Source of the DNA: Natronocella acetinitrilica | Lineage (GTDB): Bacteria > Pseudomonadota > Gammaproteobacteria > Nitrococcales > Aquisalimonadaceae | Length of the DNA stretch: 64,000 nucleotides | Assembly: GCF_024170285.1 (NCBI RefSeq) | Contig: NZ_JALJXV010000006.1 | Location: 248,001-312,000, forward strand | Direction: 5' to 3' | Shown here: one piece after another, positions 34,589-44,307 of the stretch | Numbering within the stretch: position 1 is the stretch's first letter | How the letters are laid out: every line of letters begins with the position of its first letter | Notes under the pieces: generated by a model | What the model saw: the letters and a program-made list of their open reading frames with translations, nothing else | What the model was told of the DNA's origin: nothing | The model's database searches: none | Made by a program: the position numbers and the translations under genes

Positions 34589-35974
34589 ATGCGACAACCG
34601 TTGAAAATGTCCTTCCTGTTAACGTTATTGATGATGACCGGCTGCGCAGCCAAGGTCAGCCAGACCGATATGGCCGAGGTCAGCGGCAACGCGTTTTATG
34701 TCGAGCGCATTGCTGCGCCGCCAAATGCCAGGCTGGAAGTGGTTCTCCAAGACATCAGCCAGCCGGGCCGGGGTGCCGAGCGTCTGGGCAAGATGGTCGT
34801 GGAGAGCGCCGGACAACCGCCTTACGCATTCCGGATCCAGTACGACCCGGCGCAGATCGACCCGCGGCATACCTACAGTGTGGCAGCGCGCCTTTACGAT
34901 GGTGACAAGCTAATATTCGTCACCGACCAAGTCCACCAGGTTATCACCCGGGGCTTCCCGTCGACGGCCACCCTGCGGATGCGCCGGGTCGGCAGTGCTC
35001 GCGCGCACCCGCTTGGGGAGCTCCCGGCGACCTTCACGGGAACGCTGCCCTGTGCCAGTTGCCCGGGTATCGATTACCACCTGAATCTGCTGGACGATGG
35101 CGTGTACTTCCTGCGGCAGGCGTACCAGGATCGTGCAGGTAGCCCGTCTGACGACATCGGGCGTTACCTGCTGTCGTCAGACGGTGATCAGCTCACGCTC
35201 TACGGTGGCCGGGAGGCGCCGCTGCGCCTTGCCGTCTCGGCGCCGGACACCCTGCGCCTACTGGACCGCGATGGGGGGCACATCGAGTCTGAACTCAACT
35301 ACAACCTTGAGCGCCAGCCAGCATTCCAGCCGCTCGAGCCGCGGTTGCTGCTCATGGGTATGTACCGGTATGTGGCCGGGGCCGGACGCTTCCAGGAATG
35401 CCTGACCGGTCTCGAACTGCCGGTAGCCACGGAAGCCGACAACCGCGCCCTCGAGGAGGCCTACCTTGCGGCGCGTGACGAGCCCGGGGAAGCGTTGCGG
35501 GTGAGCCTCGATGGTCAAATCGTGTCGCGCATGCCGATGGAGGGGCCAGGCCCAGTATTGACGCTCGTGCCCGAGCGGTTCATCGACGTTTCGCCAGAGC
35601 TCACATGCCCGCCGCCGGTCAAACTTGCCGACCTCAAGAATACGTATTGGAGAGCAGTGTTCCTCGATGATGATCACGTGCAGCGCGCACCGGATCAGCG
35701 TGAGCCCCATCTGGTGTTCCACGAGGGAAATCGGCTCGCCGGTTCCGACGGCTGTAATCGCATTAGCGGTGCCTACGAACGAAAGGGCGCATCGATCCAG
35801 CTCTCCAGGGTCGCGACGACTCGCATGGCCTGTGCCGAGGGCATGGAGCAGGCAAGTCGATTCCTGAAGGCGCTCGAGGAGGTGAGCAGATACAGCATCA
35901 TCGGGCGGCACATGGAAATGCTGGATGAATCCGGAACGCTGCGGCTGCGCCTCGAGGCAACCGCACTTCACTGA
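34589..35974 (+). CDS. Three-module lipoprotein: YbaY-like, NlpE-like, META/HslJ
   Basis: 461 aa with a lipobox (LLMMTGCAA). Three modules follow in order: a YbaY-like domain (VERIAAPPNARLEVVLQDIS...), an NlpE-like domain (LPCASCPGIDYHLNLLDDG), and a META/HslJ domain (GSDGCNRISGAYERKGASIQ...TRMACAEGMEQASRFLKAL). Each exists separately as an envelope-stress or heat-related lipoprotein in enterics; the fusion suggests an envelope sensor or surface factor. 20 nt after the MscS gene, with the ATG following AGAAGA. Confidence 0.8.
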   Translation: MRQPLKMSFLLTLLMMTGCAAKVSQTDMAEVSGNAFYVERIAAPPNARLEVVLQDISQPGRGAERLGKMVVESAGQPPYAFRIQYDPAQIDPRHTYSVAARLYDGDKLIFVTDQVHQVITRGFPSTATLRMRRVGSARAHPLGELPATFTGTLPCASCPGIDYHLNLLDDGVYFLRQAYQDRAGSPSDDIGRYLLSSDGDQLTLYGGREAPLRLAVSAPDTLRLLDRDGGHIESELNYNLERQPAFQPLEPRLLLMGMYRYVAGAGRFQECLTGLELPVATEADNRALEEAYLAARDEPGEALRVSLDGQIVSRMPMEGPGPVLTLVPERFIDVSPELTCPPPVKLADLKNTYWRAVFLDDDHVQRAPDQREPHLVFHEGNRLAGSDGCNRISGAYERKGASIQLSRVATTRMACAEGMEQASRFLKALEEVSRYSIIGRHMEMLDESGTLRLRLEATALH

Positions 35975-36073
35975 AACGCCGAAGCAGGGTCGAAGCGCGC
36001 TCTTCTACTGGACACACCGAAGAGCAACAAAATCGGCCCCATCCTTTGACAGCCCGCGCAATGAGGAGAGGTC

Positions 36074-37624
36074 ATGTCCCGGCCCGTCGAGCAACGCCGC
36101 TTCACCCTGAACCGGGTTTTCGTGGTCTCACTCATCCTGGTCGCCGCCTTCGGCACCTGGGGGCTGATCGATCCCGAGGGCATGAGCAGCACGTCCCTTG
36201 GTTTCACAACTTTTATGCTCACCAGCATCGGCTGGTACTGGTTGCTGATTAGCACCGGCTTTCTGATCCTCGCAGGATTCCTCGCCTTCGGCCCCTACGG
36301 CGGCGTGAAGCTGGGTGACGATGACGAGGAACCCGAGTTCTCGACCGTCTCCTGGATCGCGATGCTCTTCGCCGGGGGCATGGGCGCAGGCTTGATCTTC
36401 TGGGGTGTTGCGGAACCGCTGTACCACTTCCGTGAGCCGCCCGGGATGCCGGGCGAGACCGCCGAGGCCGCCAGGGCTGCATTCGCCCTGACGAACCTGC
36501 ACTGGGGGCTGCACGCCTGGTCGATTTATGGCATCTGCGCCATGGTGATTGCCTATTTCACCTTCCGGAAGAAGCAGAAACCGCTGATTTCCACTCCGAT
36601 CGAGGCCCTTTTCCCGGGGGTTGCGGGCCAGCGCCTGGGTCAGGTTGCCAATGTCCTTGGTGTCTTCGCCGTCGTCTTCGGTCTTGCTGGCTCGCTGACC
36701 ATGGGCACCCTGCAGATCCGGGCGGGCCTTGGCGAACTGAGTGGCACGCCCCTGAGCTTCGGTATGTCCCTGGCAATCATGGCGGTCATGTATGCCACCT
36801 ACATGACCTCCACGGCTGTCGGTGTCGACAAGGGCATCAAGCTCCTGTCCAACATCAACATGGCGGTGGCTGTTCTGATGGTGATCTACATTGCCTTTGT
36901 CGGTCCGACCGCTTTCATTTTCGAGACGCTGGTGGATTCCTTCGGCAGCTATTTGACCCAGCTTCCGAATCTCGCCTTTCACCTGTTGCCGTTCGAGGGA
37001 CTGCAGGGCTGGACCGCCAGCTGGACCCTGACCTACATGATCTGGTGGCTGGCATGGGGGCCCTTCGTCGGCATCTTCATCGCCCGCATCAGCCGCGGCC
37101 GGACGATTCGCGAGTTCTGCGCCGGAGTCATCATCGTACCCACGCTTTTCTCGCTGTTCTGGTTCGCGGTGCTGGGCGGGGCGGGCGTATTCATCGAGCT
37201 CTTCGGGGGCGGAGGGATTGCCGAACTCGTGTCCCAGGACGTCAGCCGTGCGTTCTTCATCTTTCTCGATTTCTTTCCGTTCGGGCAGCTGCTGGGCTTT
37301 ATTGCTCTGTTCCTGATTTTCATCTTCCTGGTGACTTCCGCGGATTCGGGAAGCTTCGTGCTGTCGATGATGACCAGCGAAGGCCAGCTGAACCCGCCGC
37401 TGACCTACAAGCTGGTATGGGGCACCCTGGTCGCCGTGCTCACCGTTGCCACCCTGTTTAGTGGCTCGGTTGAAGTCGCCAAGGCGATGGCGGTCACCGG
37501 CGCGATTCCGTTTTCCGTGGTACTGCTGCTGCAGGTGGTGGGTTTTCTGAGAACAATTCGAACCGAACGCGGAGGTGCTCGTGTGCACTCCCTACGCGCA
37601 TCGGCGCGGTCGATCAACGGGTAA
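36074..37624 (+). CDS. BCCT-family betaine/choline/carnitine transporter
   Basis: 516 aa, about 12 membrane spans. The family fingerprint is present: GMGAGLIFWGVAEPLYHF, and the aromatic box and signature helix WTLTYMIWWLAWGPFVGIFI ARISRGRTIREF. These carriers import glycine betaine or related osmolytes with Na+. The C-terminal tail is short, so osmotic regulation through a long tail is unlikely. ATG follows GAGGAG. The next gene, a betaine-binding-like protein, starts 11 nt downstream, which implies a joint osmotic role. Confidence 0.92.
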   Translation: MSRPVEQRRFTLNRVFVVSLILVAAFGTWGLIDPEGMSSTSLGFTTFMLTSIGWYWLLISTGFLILAGFLAFGPYGGVKLGDDDEEPEFSTVSWIAMLFAGGMGAGLIFWGVAEPLYHFREPPGMPGETAEAARAAFALTNLHWGLHAWSIYGICAMVIAYFTFRKKQKPLISTPIEALFPGVAGQRLGQVANVLGVFAVVFGLAGSLTMGTLQIRAGLGELSGTPLSFGMSLAIMAVMYATYMTSTAVGVDKGIKLLSNINMAVAVLMVIYIAFVGPTAFIFETLVDSFGSYLTQLPNLAFHLLPFEGLQGWTASWTLTYMIWWLAWGPFVGIFIARISRGRTIREFCAGVIIVPTLFSLFWFAVLGGAGVFIELFGGGGIAELVSQDVSRAFFIFLDFFPFGQLLGFIALFLIFIFLVTSADSGSFVLSMMTSEGQLNPPLTYKLVWGTLVAVLTVATLFSGSVEVAKAMAVTGAIPFSVVLLLQVVGFLRTIRTERGGARVHSLRASARSING

Positions 37625-37634
37625 GGAGCCTATC

Positions 37635-39560
37635 GTGAGCGGCACCCGCAGCATCCTACTAAGCCTCGCCCTGTTATTCATCCTTACCGGATGTGGCAGT
37701 GACCGCGAGCCATTACAGGTCGGTGGCACGCAGTCCCCGGAAGACCAGATCGTCGCCGAGCTGGTGGCCGAGCTCGCCGAAGCTGCCGGCATACCCGTGA
37801 AGCGACGCATCGGTCTGGGCGGCAGCCGGCTTACGCTTGAGGCCCTGAAACGTGGCGAGATCGATCTTTATCCCGAACAAACGGGGGCGGGTCTGGCGCT
37901 ACTGGGACTCGCGCAAGCCCCCGACGCCGACCCGGATGCGTCCATCGCCCTGCTGCGCGATCGCTACGCCTCGCTCGGACTTGAGTGGAGCGAGCCGTTG
38001 GGCTTTGAAAACGGGCCCAGGCTTGTAATGCTGCGCGACCGCGCGCTCTCACTCGGCATTCGAAGCTATTCAGATCTGGCGCGCTACGCGGATCAGCTCG
38101 CGCTCGGGATCGACAGCGATATGCGGGCTCGCCCCGTCGACGGTCTTGCGCCCCTTGGCCGGCGCTATGGCATGGAGTTCCAAAGGACCCTCGAGATTGA
38201 GCCGCGCGACCGAAGCGAACTCTATGATCGCCTGCTGGACGGTGATATCGATGTCGCACTGACCCGCTCAGCCGCCCCCCAGATCCAGATCTTCGACCTG
38301 CATGTGCTTGAGGACGATCTTGATTTCTTTCCTCGCTATGACGGCGCCCTGGTCTATCGTCAGGCGGTCCTGGAACGCTTTCCGGCGCTGGAAGACGTCC
38401 TCGGGCAACTGGCCGGTGCAATCGGGAAATCGCAGATGCAGGCGCTGAGTAGAAGTGTCATGGTGCGGGGTGAGGATCCGCGTGAAGTGGTACGGGCAGA
38501 ATTGATCCGTCTCAGTCTGATCGATGGCGAGATCGGGGAGCGCGATCGTCAGGCCCTGAACCTGGCGGTTTCCCTTTCGGCAAACGCGGATGGGGAGGTG
38601 GGAACCGTTCTACGTCAGCTGCGCCGATCATTCCCGACCAGCACCGTGAACCTGATCCGATCCGATGATCCGCTTGGCGCGATCGACGATGCGCGCGCGC
38701 GGATTGCGCTGATCGGCGCGCCGGCATTTTTTGCGCCCGGCTCGGCCGATCCAGCCACCGGGCAGCCTCCAATGCGCTCCGGCATCGAGGCCGTGGCTCT
38801 GGTTGGGACGAGTTTTCTGCAGGCCTTTGCACTGAAACCGGAAGTCAGTCGCCTCGAGGACGCGACCGTGATCGCGACTGGGCCCACGGGTTCCAGTGGC
38901 TTTCGAGTCGCGCAGTCCATTATCGACGGCCTACAATTGACCGCCACACTTAGCCCGGTTGACGGCGATACACCCGTTGCCCTGGCCGACGCCCTGGTCG
39001 ATAGCGGGGCCGACGTCGCGATCCTGATGGAGCCTGTCGGCAACTCGACCGCTCTGGCCCTGCTGCAGCGGGATCTGCGGCTGATCGGCGTCGACAACTG
39101 GGTGCAGCGTAACAACCGCATTGTCTTTCCTTACCTGCAGCCGGCGCGCCTCGCCCCCTCCGACTACGCACGTTTTTTCCCAGCGGAGCATGAGGGGGCC
39201 GCGCGGATGTCCGGATTCAGCCAGCCAGTCGAGACCCTGTCCACGCAACTCTTGGTGGCAGGACCCGCCCCGCCGGGGGATGTGAGGCTCTCGACCCAGG
39301 GCCCGGGAGCGAGCCTTATTCCCCGCGCCCTCCCTTTGACCGACCAGGTGGTCGAGCGCATCAATGCTGGCACCGGAAAGGCTGAGGATATCTATCCGAT
39401 TCTGCCGCAGGCGCGTGCATTGACCCCGCGATTACCGCAGCCCCCGGAGTCACTGAATCCCTCGCCGGCCGCATCCACTCTTTCCATGCTGGCGTTAGCG
39501 TTGCTGATCTGGGTGACCTGGCTGATGCTGGGGCCGGCACGCCCGGCGCGCCTTGGTTGA
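37635..39560 (+). CDS. Two-lobed solute-binding lipoprotein (OpuAC-like plus TAXI-like) with C-terminal span
   Basis: 641 aa from GTG 37635 (AAGGAG upstream), lipobox LLFILTGCGS. Residues about 25-290 match the OpuAC/ProX quaternary-amine binding fold (VGGTQSPEDQIVAELVAELA, GEIDLYPEQTGAGLALLG). A second periplasmic-binding-like region (about 320-590) resembles TAXI/TRAP receptors (IATGPTGSSGFRVAQSIIDG). One membrane span (LSMLALALLIWVTWLML) lies near the end. No ABC permease or ATPase is adjacent, so it may be a sensor or work with the BCCT carrier. Confidence 0.75.
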   Translation: MSGTRSILLSLALLFILTGCGSDREPLQVGGTQSPEDQIVAELVAELAEAAGIPVKRRIGLGGSRLTLEALKRGEIDLYPEQTGAGLALLGLAQAPDADPDASIALLRDRYASLGLEWSEPLGFENGPRLVMLRDRALSLGIRSYSDLARYADQLALGIDSDMRARPVDGLAPLGRRYGMEFQRTLEIEPRDRSELYDRLLDGDIDVALTRSAAPQIQIFDLHVLEDDLDFFPRYDGALVYRQAVLERFPALEDVLGQLAGAIGKSQMQALSRSVMVRGEDPREVVRAELIRLSLIDGEIGERDRQALNLAVSLSANADGEVGTVLRQLRRSFPTSTVNLIRSDDPLGAIDDARARIALIGAPAFFAPGSADPATGQPPMRSGIEAVALVGTSFLQAFALKPEVSRLEDATVIATGPTGSSGFRVAQSIIDGLQLTATLSPVDGDTPVALADALVDSGADVAILMEPVGNSTALALLQRDLRLIGVDNWVQRNNRIVFPYLQPARLAPSDYARFFPAEHEGAARMSGFSQPVETLSTQLLVAGPAPPGDVRLSTQGPGASLIPRALPLTDQVVERINAGTGKAEDIYPILPQARALTPRLPQPPESLNPSPAASTLSMLALALLIWVTWLMLGPARPARLG

Positions 39561-39599
39561 TGAAGCCGATGGTCGGTGCAACGGTTCCGAACCGGGTGC

Positions 39600-41212
39600 G
39601 AGACACGCATGAGCAGCCTCACAAGGAGCTCTCGAAGCCGGTTGGCCACAGCTGCAGACGAGCGCCCCCGTCGCCGGGGTGTTCCAGCGTGTCGGGGATG
39701 GTTTTTCGCGTTGAAGCGGACGCGGTCATGCGGCCAGTCGCCATCGATGACGCCGCCCCAGCAGCGTGCGCCACAGCGTCGCGGCACGGCGCTCGAGGAT
39801 CACATGCAGCCGGCGTGCCTGGCGCTGCACACGCGCGGCGGCCTTGAGCACGCGCTCGCGCAGCCGCCGCAGGCTCCAGCCCTGTCCCGTGGCGGCCTCC
39901 ATCTGGGCGCGCAGCACGTGCAGCAGCTCATAGGCGAGCAGCCGCAGCGACAGCAGCGCCTGCGCCCGGGCGAAGACCTCGGCCTCGCTGGCCCGTCCCC
40001 GCGAGGTGCACGGCAGCGAGGTGCCGATGGTGTCCTTGAGCTCGCCCATGTGCCCCTCGGCCTTGCCACGGCGGCGGTACAGCGCCAGGACCTGCTCGCC
40101 GCTGTGGGTCGAGGCGGGCAGGTTGGTGACGATGTAGAAGCACCGCCGAAAGAGTTCGGCCGGGTGCTCCTGGATGACCATGACCACCCGGCGCTTGCGC
40201 TGCCAGCTCTCGGCGCCGTAGACCGTCTCCTCGGTCCACTCCCGCGGCCGCTCGGCCGGGCGCCCCGGGCCGCGCCGGCGGTGCGGGTCGAAGTGGCGGT
40301 CCAGTGCGGCGTTGTCGCGCAGCCGCCCCAGGTAGCCGATCCCGGCCTGGTCCAGCGCCTCGAGGGTGGCGCCATCGGTAAACCCGGCATCGAGCCGGCA
40401 GCGCACCTGCCGGGCAAGGCCACGCTCGCGCAGAGTGGCGACCAGCTCCGGGACCCACGCGGCAGCCTGCGCGCCGGGTGCGGCGTTGCCGGGGCGCAGC
40501 AGCCCGGCGAGCATGTCGCCCGTCTCGGCACAGGAGGCGATGAGCGGATAGTGGATCCGATCACCGACATGGCCGTTGTGCTCACTGCCTGGCTGTTCAC
40601 CGTGGGCAGTGAGCGGGAGGCCGTCGATATCGACGGTCATCACCGGCGCCGGCGGTGCGCCGGCTGCGGCCCGCCGCCGCGAGGCAAGCTCCAGCGCCGC
40701 GGTGTCGATCACCGCCTGGTTGGCGGGCTGGGCGAGGAGGTCCAGCAACCGCGAGAACGTCGACTGCGAGGCCAGCGTCTTGCCGGCGGCAGCCATACCA
40801 CGCCGGTCACTGCCGGCGAGGGCGAGCAAGGGGTCGTCACGCAGGCGCTGCGCGTCGCTCTGATCGCCCCAGCCCTGGGCGATCATGGCAACAGCCTCGC
40901 GCAGCAACTCCGGGAGTGAATGCACGACACGCTCCGGGCAGCGCGGGTCGTGCAGCCGCCCGGCGAGGTGGTCAATGAGGCCGGTGTCATCGAGGACTTC
41001 GCGCAACAGCAGGAAACCGGCATCGCCGCTGAGACGCTCCGAGCGCGTCTCCACCCGCACGGAGCCATTGAACGACGGCTCGAACAGCGATAGCGTTTCA
41101 CCCATGGCGCAGCGTCCCCTCTCTTGATCAATGTCGTCACAACACTGATTTTGAGGGGATTACGGCGCTGCGTCATCCTTTTCTTACCCTGCTGGTGAAT
41201 TATCCGGGAAAG
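39600..41212 (-). mobile_element. IS1380-family insertion sequence
   Basis: Contains one IS1380-type transposase. The right end is placed near 41212 because the hsdS frame loses homology there (AAGACACC then TCCCGGATAATTCACC on the minus strand). The left end is uncertain: GAGCAGCC near 39608-39615 weakly mirrors the right-end CTGCTGG, giving a rough boundary of 39600. It separates the solute-binding gene from the truncated hsdS. Confidence 0.65.
39726..41105 (-). CDS. IS1380-family transposase
   Basis: 459 aa DDE transposase. Starts MGETLSLFEPSFNGSVRVET and carries LSGDAGFLLLREVLDDTGLI, the typical IS1380 N-terminus, with PVMTVDIDGLPLTAHGEQPG around the first catalytic aspartate and EGHMGELKDTIGTSLPCTSR near the C-terminal glutamate. 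No internal stop, so possibly active. Its GC-rich codon use matches the host. Confidence 0.92.
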   Translation of the reverse strand: MGETLSLFEPSFNGSVRVETRSERLSGDAGFLLLREVLDDTGLIDHLAGRLHDPRCPERVVHSLPELLREAVAMIAQGWGDQSDAQRLRDDPLLALAGSDRRGMAAAGKTLASQSTFSRLLDLLAQPANQAVIDTAALELASRRRAAAGAPPAPVMTVDIDGLPLTAHGEQPGSEHNGHVGDRIHYPLIASCAETGDMLAGLLRPGNAAPGAQAAAWVPELVATLRERGLARQVRCRLDAGFTDGATLEALDQAGIGYLGRLRDNAALDRHFDPHRRRGPGRPAERPREWTEETVYGAESWQRKRRVVMVIQEHPAELFRRCFYIVTNLPASTHSGEQVLALYRRRGKAEGHMGELKDTIGTSLPCTSRGRASEAEVFARAQALLSLRLLAYELLHVLRAQMEAATGQGWSLRRLRERVLKAAARVQRQARRLHVILERRAATLWRTLLGRRHRWRLAA

Positions 41213-41567
41213 ACACCTCTGGCCTTGCACGAAGAATTATATAGACAGGACTACAAACTCCAGTGTATTGGGATATACCAAAAGATCCTATCCCATAATT
41301 CATGCTATTAAGCACAAGGTCACCGGATTCCACGACCTTGCATTTTGATAAATCATCGGGCTTTTTGTTGCCGACATCACCTTTGTCTGCATAAGGAATC
41401 ACGCCCCGACCAGCCACGAGAGACAGGTACTCTCTGCCCCCTTCATCGTTTCTCCTATCGCTTTCTTCGACGAAGGCGCGAGTTGGCACGACACGCCAAT
41501 GCGCCGGCACCTGCCCCAGCCACAGAACTCCGGAATCCTTGTACTCGGGATACGCCGGAAACGTCAT
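41184..41567 (-). pseudogene. hsdS: Type I restriction specificity subunit HsdS, truncated
   Basis: ATG 41567 overlaps the hsdM stop as ATGA. The first target-recognition domain begins normally (YKDSGVLWLGQVPAHWRVVP, then VVESGDLVLNSMNYGIGSFG) but is cut after about 118 residues by the IS1380 element; the final residues are IS sequence. The rest of hsdS is not found beyond the IS, so DNA next to the insertion was also lost. No function is expected. Confidence 0.88.
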
Positions 41568-43542
41568 GCCGACAGCTCCTCGATCATCTGCTTGATCCGG
41601 TCGGTGCACTCCTTGAGGTCGGCGTCGATCTCCTCCAGCGGCCGCGGCGGCTTGAAGACGTAGAAGTGGCGGTTGAACGGAATCTCGTAGCCGACGATGC
41701 CCACTTGGCCATCCTGCTCGTCGCGCTTCGACTCGTCGATCCAGGCATCCGGCACGTGCGGTTTCACCTCGCGCTCGAAGTAGTCGTACACCGACTCCGT
41801 GAGCGGCACGTTCTCGTTGTCTCGCAGGCTGGTGTCCGGCTCCGGGTTGCCCTTGCTGTCCTTACAGAGCTCGGCCTCCGGGTCCCGCTCGGACAGGGCG
41901 TTCAGCACCGCCTTCATCTGTGGGGCACCGAGCTTAATGTCCCGCTCCTTGAGCGCCTGCTTGAGGGCCTTGGTGAAGGCGTCCCGATCCCGGCAGAGGG
42001 TGTCTCCGTCCATGGCATCAAGTGCAGCGAGAATGCTCGCCTGGGTGCCCTCGTCGAGCTTCTGGATGGGCTTTTCCTCCAGGATGCGGCGGATGCGCTC
42101 CTCGCTGGCCTGGAAGTTGAGCTGAAGTGGGCGTTCGAGGGTAATCCGCCGGTAGCCGAACGCCTCCACCGGGAAGATCTTGCTCTCCTCGGTCTCCTCG
42201 AAGGCGCCGTAGAGGCGGACGATGGTGTCGATGTCCGCATCGCTGATGTACTGCCGCTTGGAGCCCAGCGACTTGCGCATCCTGCTGTAGCGGTCGGTCG
42301 CATTGATGAGCTGGACCTTACCGCGCCGTTGGGCGGGCTTGCTGTTCGACAGCACCCAGCCGTAGGTGGCGATGCCGGTGTTGTAGAACATGTCCGTGGG
42401 CAGGGCGACGATGGCCTCCACCATGTCGCGCTCTAGGAGGAAGCGCCGGATCTCGGACTCGCCGCTGCCCGCACCACCGGTGAAAAGCGGGGAGCCGTTC
42501 AGGATGATGCCGATGCGCGAGCCACCCTCCCGCGGGTCACGCACCTTGCTCACCAGGTGCATGAGAAACAGCAGCGAGCCGTCGGAGACCCGCGGCAGGC
42601 CAGGGCCGAAGCGGCCGTCATAGCCCTTGAACTTGTGTTCGTCGGCGACCTGCTTCTGGACCTTCTTCCACTCCACGCCGAAGGGCGGATTGGCGAGCAT
42701 GTAGTCGAAGCTCTGACCGGCGAGGTGGTCGTCGGAGAGCGTGTTGCCGAGCTTGATGTTGTCCACCTGCTGACCCTTGATGAGCATGTCCGCCTTGCAG
42801 ATGGCGTAGGACTCGGGTTCAGCTCCTGGCCGTGTAGGGAGACCGTGACGTTCTCGCTCACCTGCTGGATGTACTCGTCGCTCTCGGAGAGAAACCCGCC
42901 GGTGCCGGCTGTGGGATCGTAGACGGTGACAATGCTGTGCGGCGTGAGCTTGTCGTCCTGGCCGGTGAGAACCAGCGAGGTGGTGAGGTGCACCACGTCC
43001 CGGGGCGTGAAGTGCTCCCCGGCGGTCTCGTTGGAGCTCTCGGCGAACTTGCGGATGAGCTCCTCGAAGATCGAGCCCATGCCGAAGTTCGAGATGCGCC
43101 GGGGGCTGAGGTCGATACCGGCAAACCGCTGCACCACTTGGTAGAGCAGGTTGTTCGCGGAGAGCTGCTGGACGAAGTCCTCGAAGTTGAAGTGCTCGAA
43201 GATCTCGCGGGCATCCGCGCTGAACGACTGGACGTAGCTCATGAGGTCATCGGCGGTCTGCGTGTCCGACAGCGTGCCCAGGGTCAGCGGTGAGGCGTTG
43301 AAAAAGGGCTGATCGGCAGCGCGCAGCAAAAGGCGCTCACGGACACCATCCGGCTTGCTGGCGTGCTCTTGCGCCGCCTCCAGCACCTGGGCCTTGGTGG
43401 GCTCCAGCACACACTCCAGGCGGCGCAGCAGCGTGAACGGCAAGATCACCCGCCCGTACTGAGACTGCTTGAGATCACCGCGCAGGAGATCGGCGACCTG
43501 CCAGATGAACGCGGCCGTCTGGGAGTGGTTCTCGGTGTTCAA
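41564..43542 (-). pseudogene. hsdM: Type I methyltransferase HsdM, frameshifted
   Basis: The two halves lie in different frames. The N-terminal half (330 aa with the shifted tail) runs from [20 protein letters not shown] through the SAM motif [20 protein letters not shown]; the C-terminal half continues from [20 protein letters not shown] with the catalytic NPPF motif ([10 protein letters not shown]). The break is near 42812-42816, where CCGAGTCC replaces the expected CCGGAGTCC, a one-base loss. HsdR is absent from the window. A sequencing error is possible, but hsdS is independently broken. Confidence 0.85.
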
Positions 43543-43641
43543 GGGAGCGTCCTCAATCGATTGTTCTGGGATTTCTTGGCGGCTTCATGATACATGGATC
43601 ACCGGCAGATCCATGGAGGGCGGGACTGCGGATTTACCCTA

Positions 43642-44073
43642 TTACTCGTCCCATGGCAGGGGCTCGCCCAGCAGGTCGATTCGCCCCTCCCCGGCTGCCT
43701 TGCCGTGGTAGCGGCGATCCGCCGTCAACAATCGCCCATCGGGGAACCGCAACGCGGTCGCGTGATAGAGGGTGTCGAACAGGTGATGCTGATGGGTTGC
43801 TGCCAACCGCATCGCTTCCTCGTAGCAAGCCGGCTCATCGACAACCTCCCAGTCCAGCGCTTGCAGGTCGCGCAAGTCTTCGTACGCCGTCTCCCCCTTC
43901 TCGCGGATCAGGACGGCCGCCATTTCTGCGAGGAAATGCGGTGGCTGGATGAGGCGCACGTGTCCCTGGTCCAGCGCATCAAGAACGTCCAGTGCGGCCT
44001 CCACGTGGTCTTCCCCTTCACGGTCCTGGAAAAACCACTTCAGGGCGACACTCGCATCAACGACCAAAAGCAC
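43642..44073 (-). CDS. vapC: PIN-domain toxin, VapC type
   Basis: 143-aa predicted ribonuclease. Acidic active-site residues are visible: D in LLVVDASVALKWF, E in HFLAEMAAVL, D in HLFDTLYHATAL and D in LLTADRRY. Starts at GTG 44073, immediately after the stop of the upstream antitoxin gene, the usual antitoxin-toxin order. Likely intact. Confidence 0.9.
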   Translation of the reverse strand: MLLVVDASVALKWFFQDREGEDHVEAALDVLDALDQGHVRLIQPPHFLAEMAAVLIREKGETAYEDLRDLQALDWEVVDEPACYEEAMRLAATHQHHLFDTLYHATALRFPDGRLLTADRRYHGKAAGEGRIDLLGEPLPWDE

Positions 44074-44307
44074 TCAGGAGCGCCCCTGTTCGCGGGCGGC
44101 GCCTAACTCTTCGACACTGCGCACGGGTGCATGCCGACGGCGTGCGCGAATCCGGGCACTGGCGGCACGACTCTCACGCCGCTGCTGCTCGCGCTCGACC
44201 GCCTCGCGCATCAACGCGGCGATGATCGCGCTCTTGTTGGCATCGGCGAAGGTGGCGTTGAACGCCTCTTTCACCTCGTCCGGGACACTGAAATTCACCG
44301 TCGCCAT
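44074..44307 (-). CDS. Antitoxin partner of the PIN toxin
   Basis: 77 aa from MATVNFSVPDEVKEAF; an in-frame extension upstream is less likely. The N-terminus looks like a ribbon-helix-helix domain (VNFSVPDEVKEAFNATFA, KSAIIAALMREAVER). The basic C-terminal tail (RESRAASARIRARRRHAPVR) would bind the toxin. Abuts vapC with no gap, so it is a coupled toxin-antitoxin pair. Confidence 0.82.
   Translation of the reverse strand: MATVNFSVPDEVKEAFNATFADANKSAIIAALMREAVEREQQRRESRAASARIRARRRHAPVRSVEELGAAREQGRS

Noticed and set aside
36128-37588. 486-codon minus-strand frame over the BCCT gene
   Set aside because: Very rich in H, Q, E and R with no hydrophobic core, the usual antisense image of a membrane protein gene.
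39576-40919. 447-codon plus-strand frame over the IS1380 transposase
   Set aside because: Antisense to a full transposase frame; composition is repetitive and no domain fits.
42550-43542. Programmed frameshift in hsdM
   Set aside because: No slippery heptamer or downstream structure at the junction; a one-base loss explains it and hsdS is also broken.
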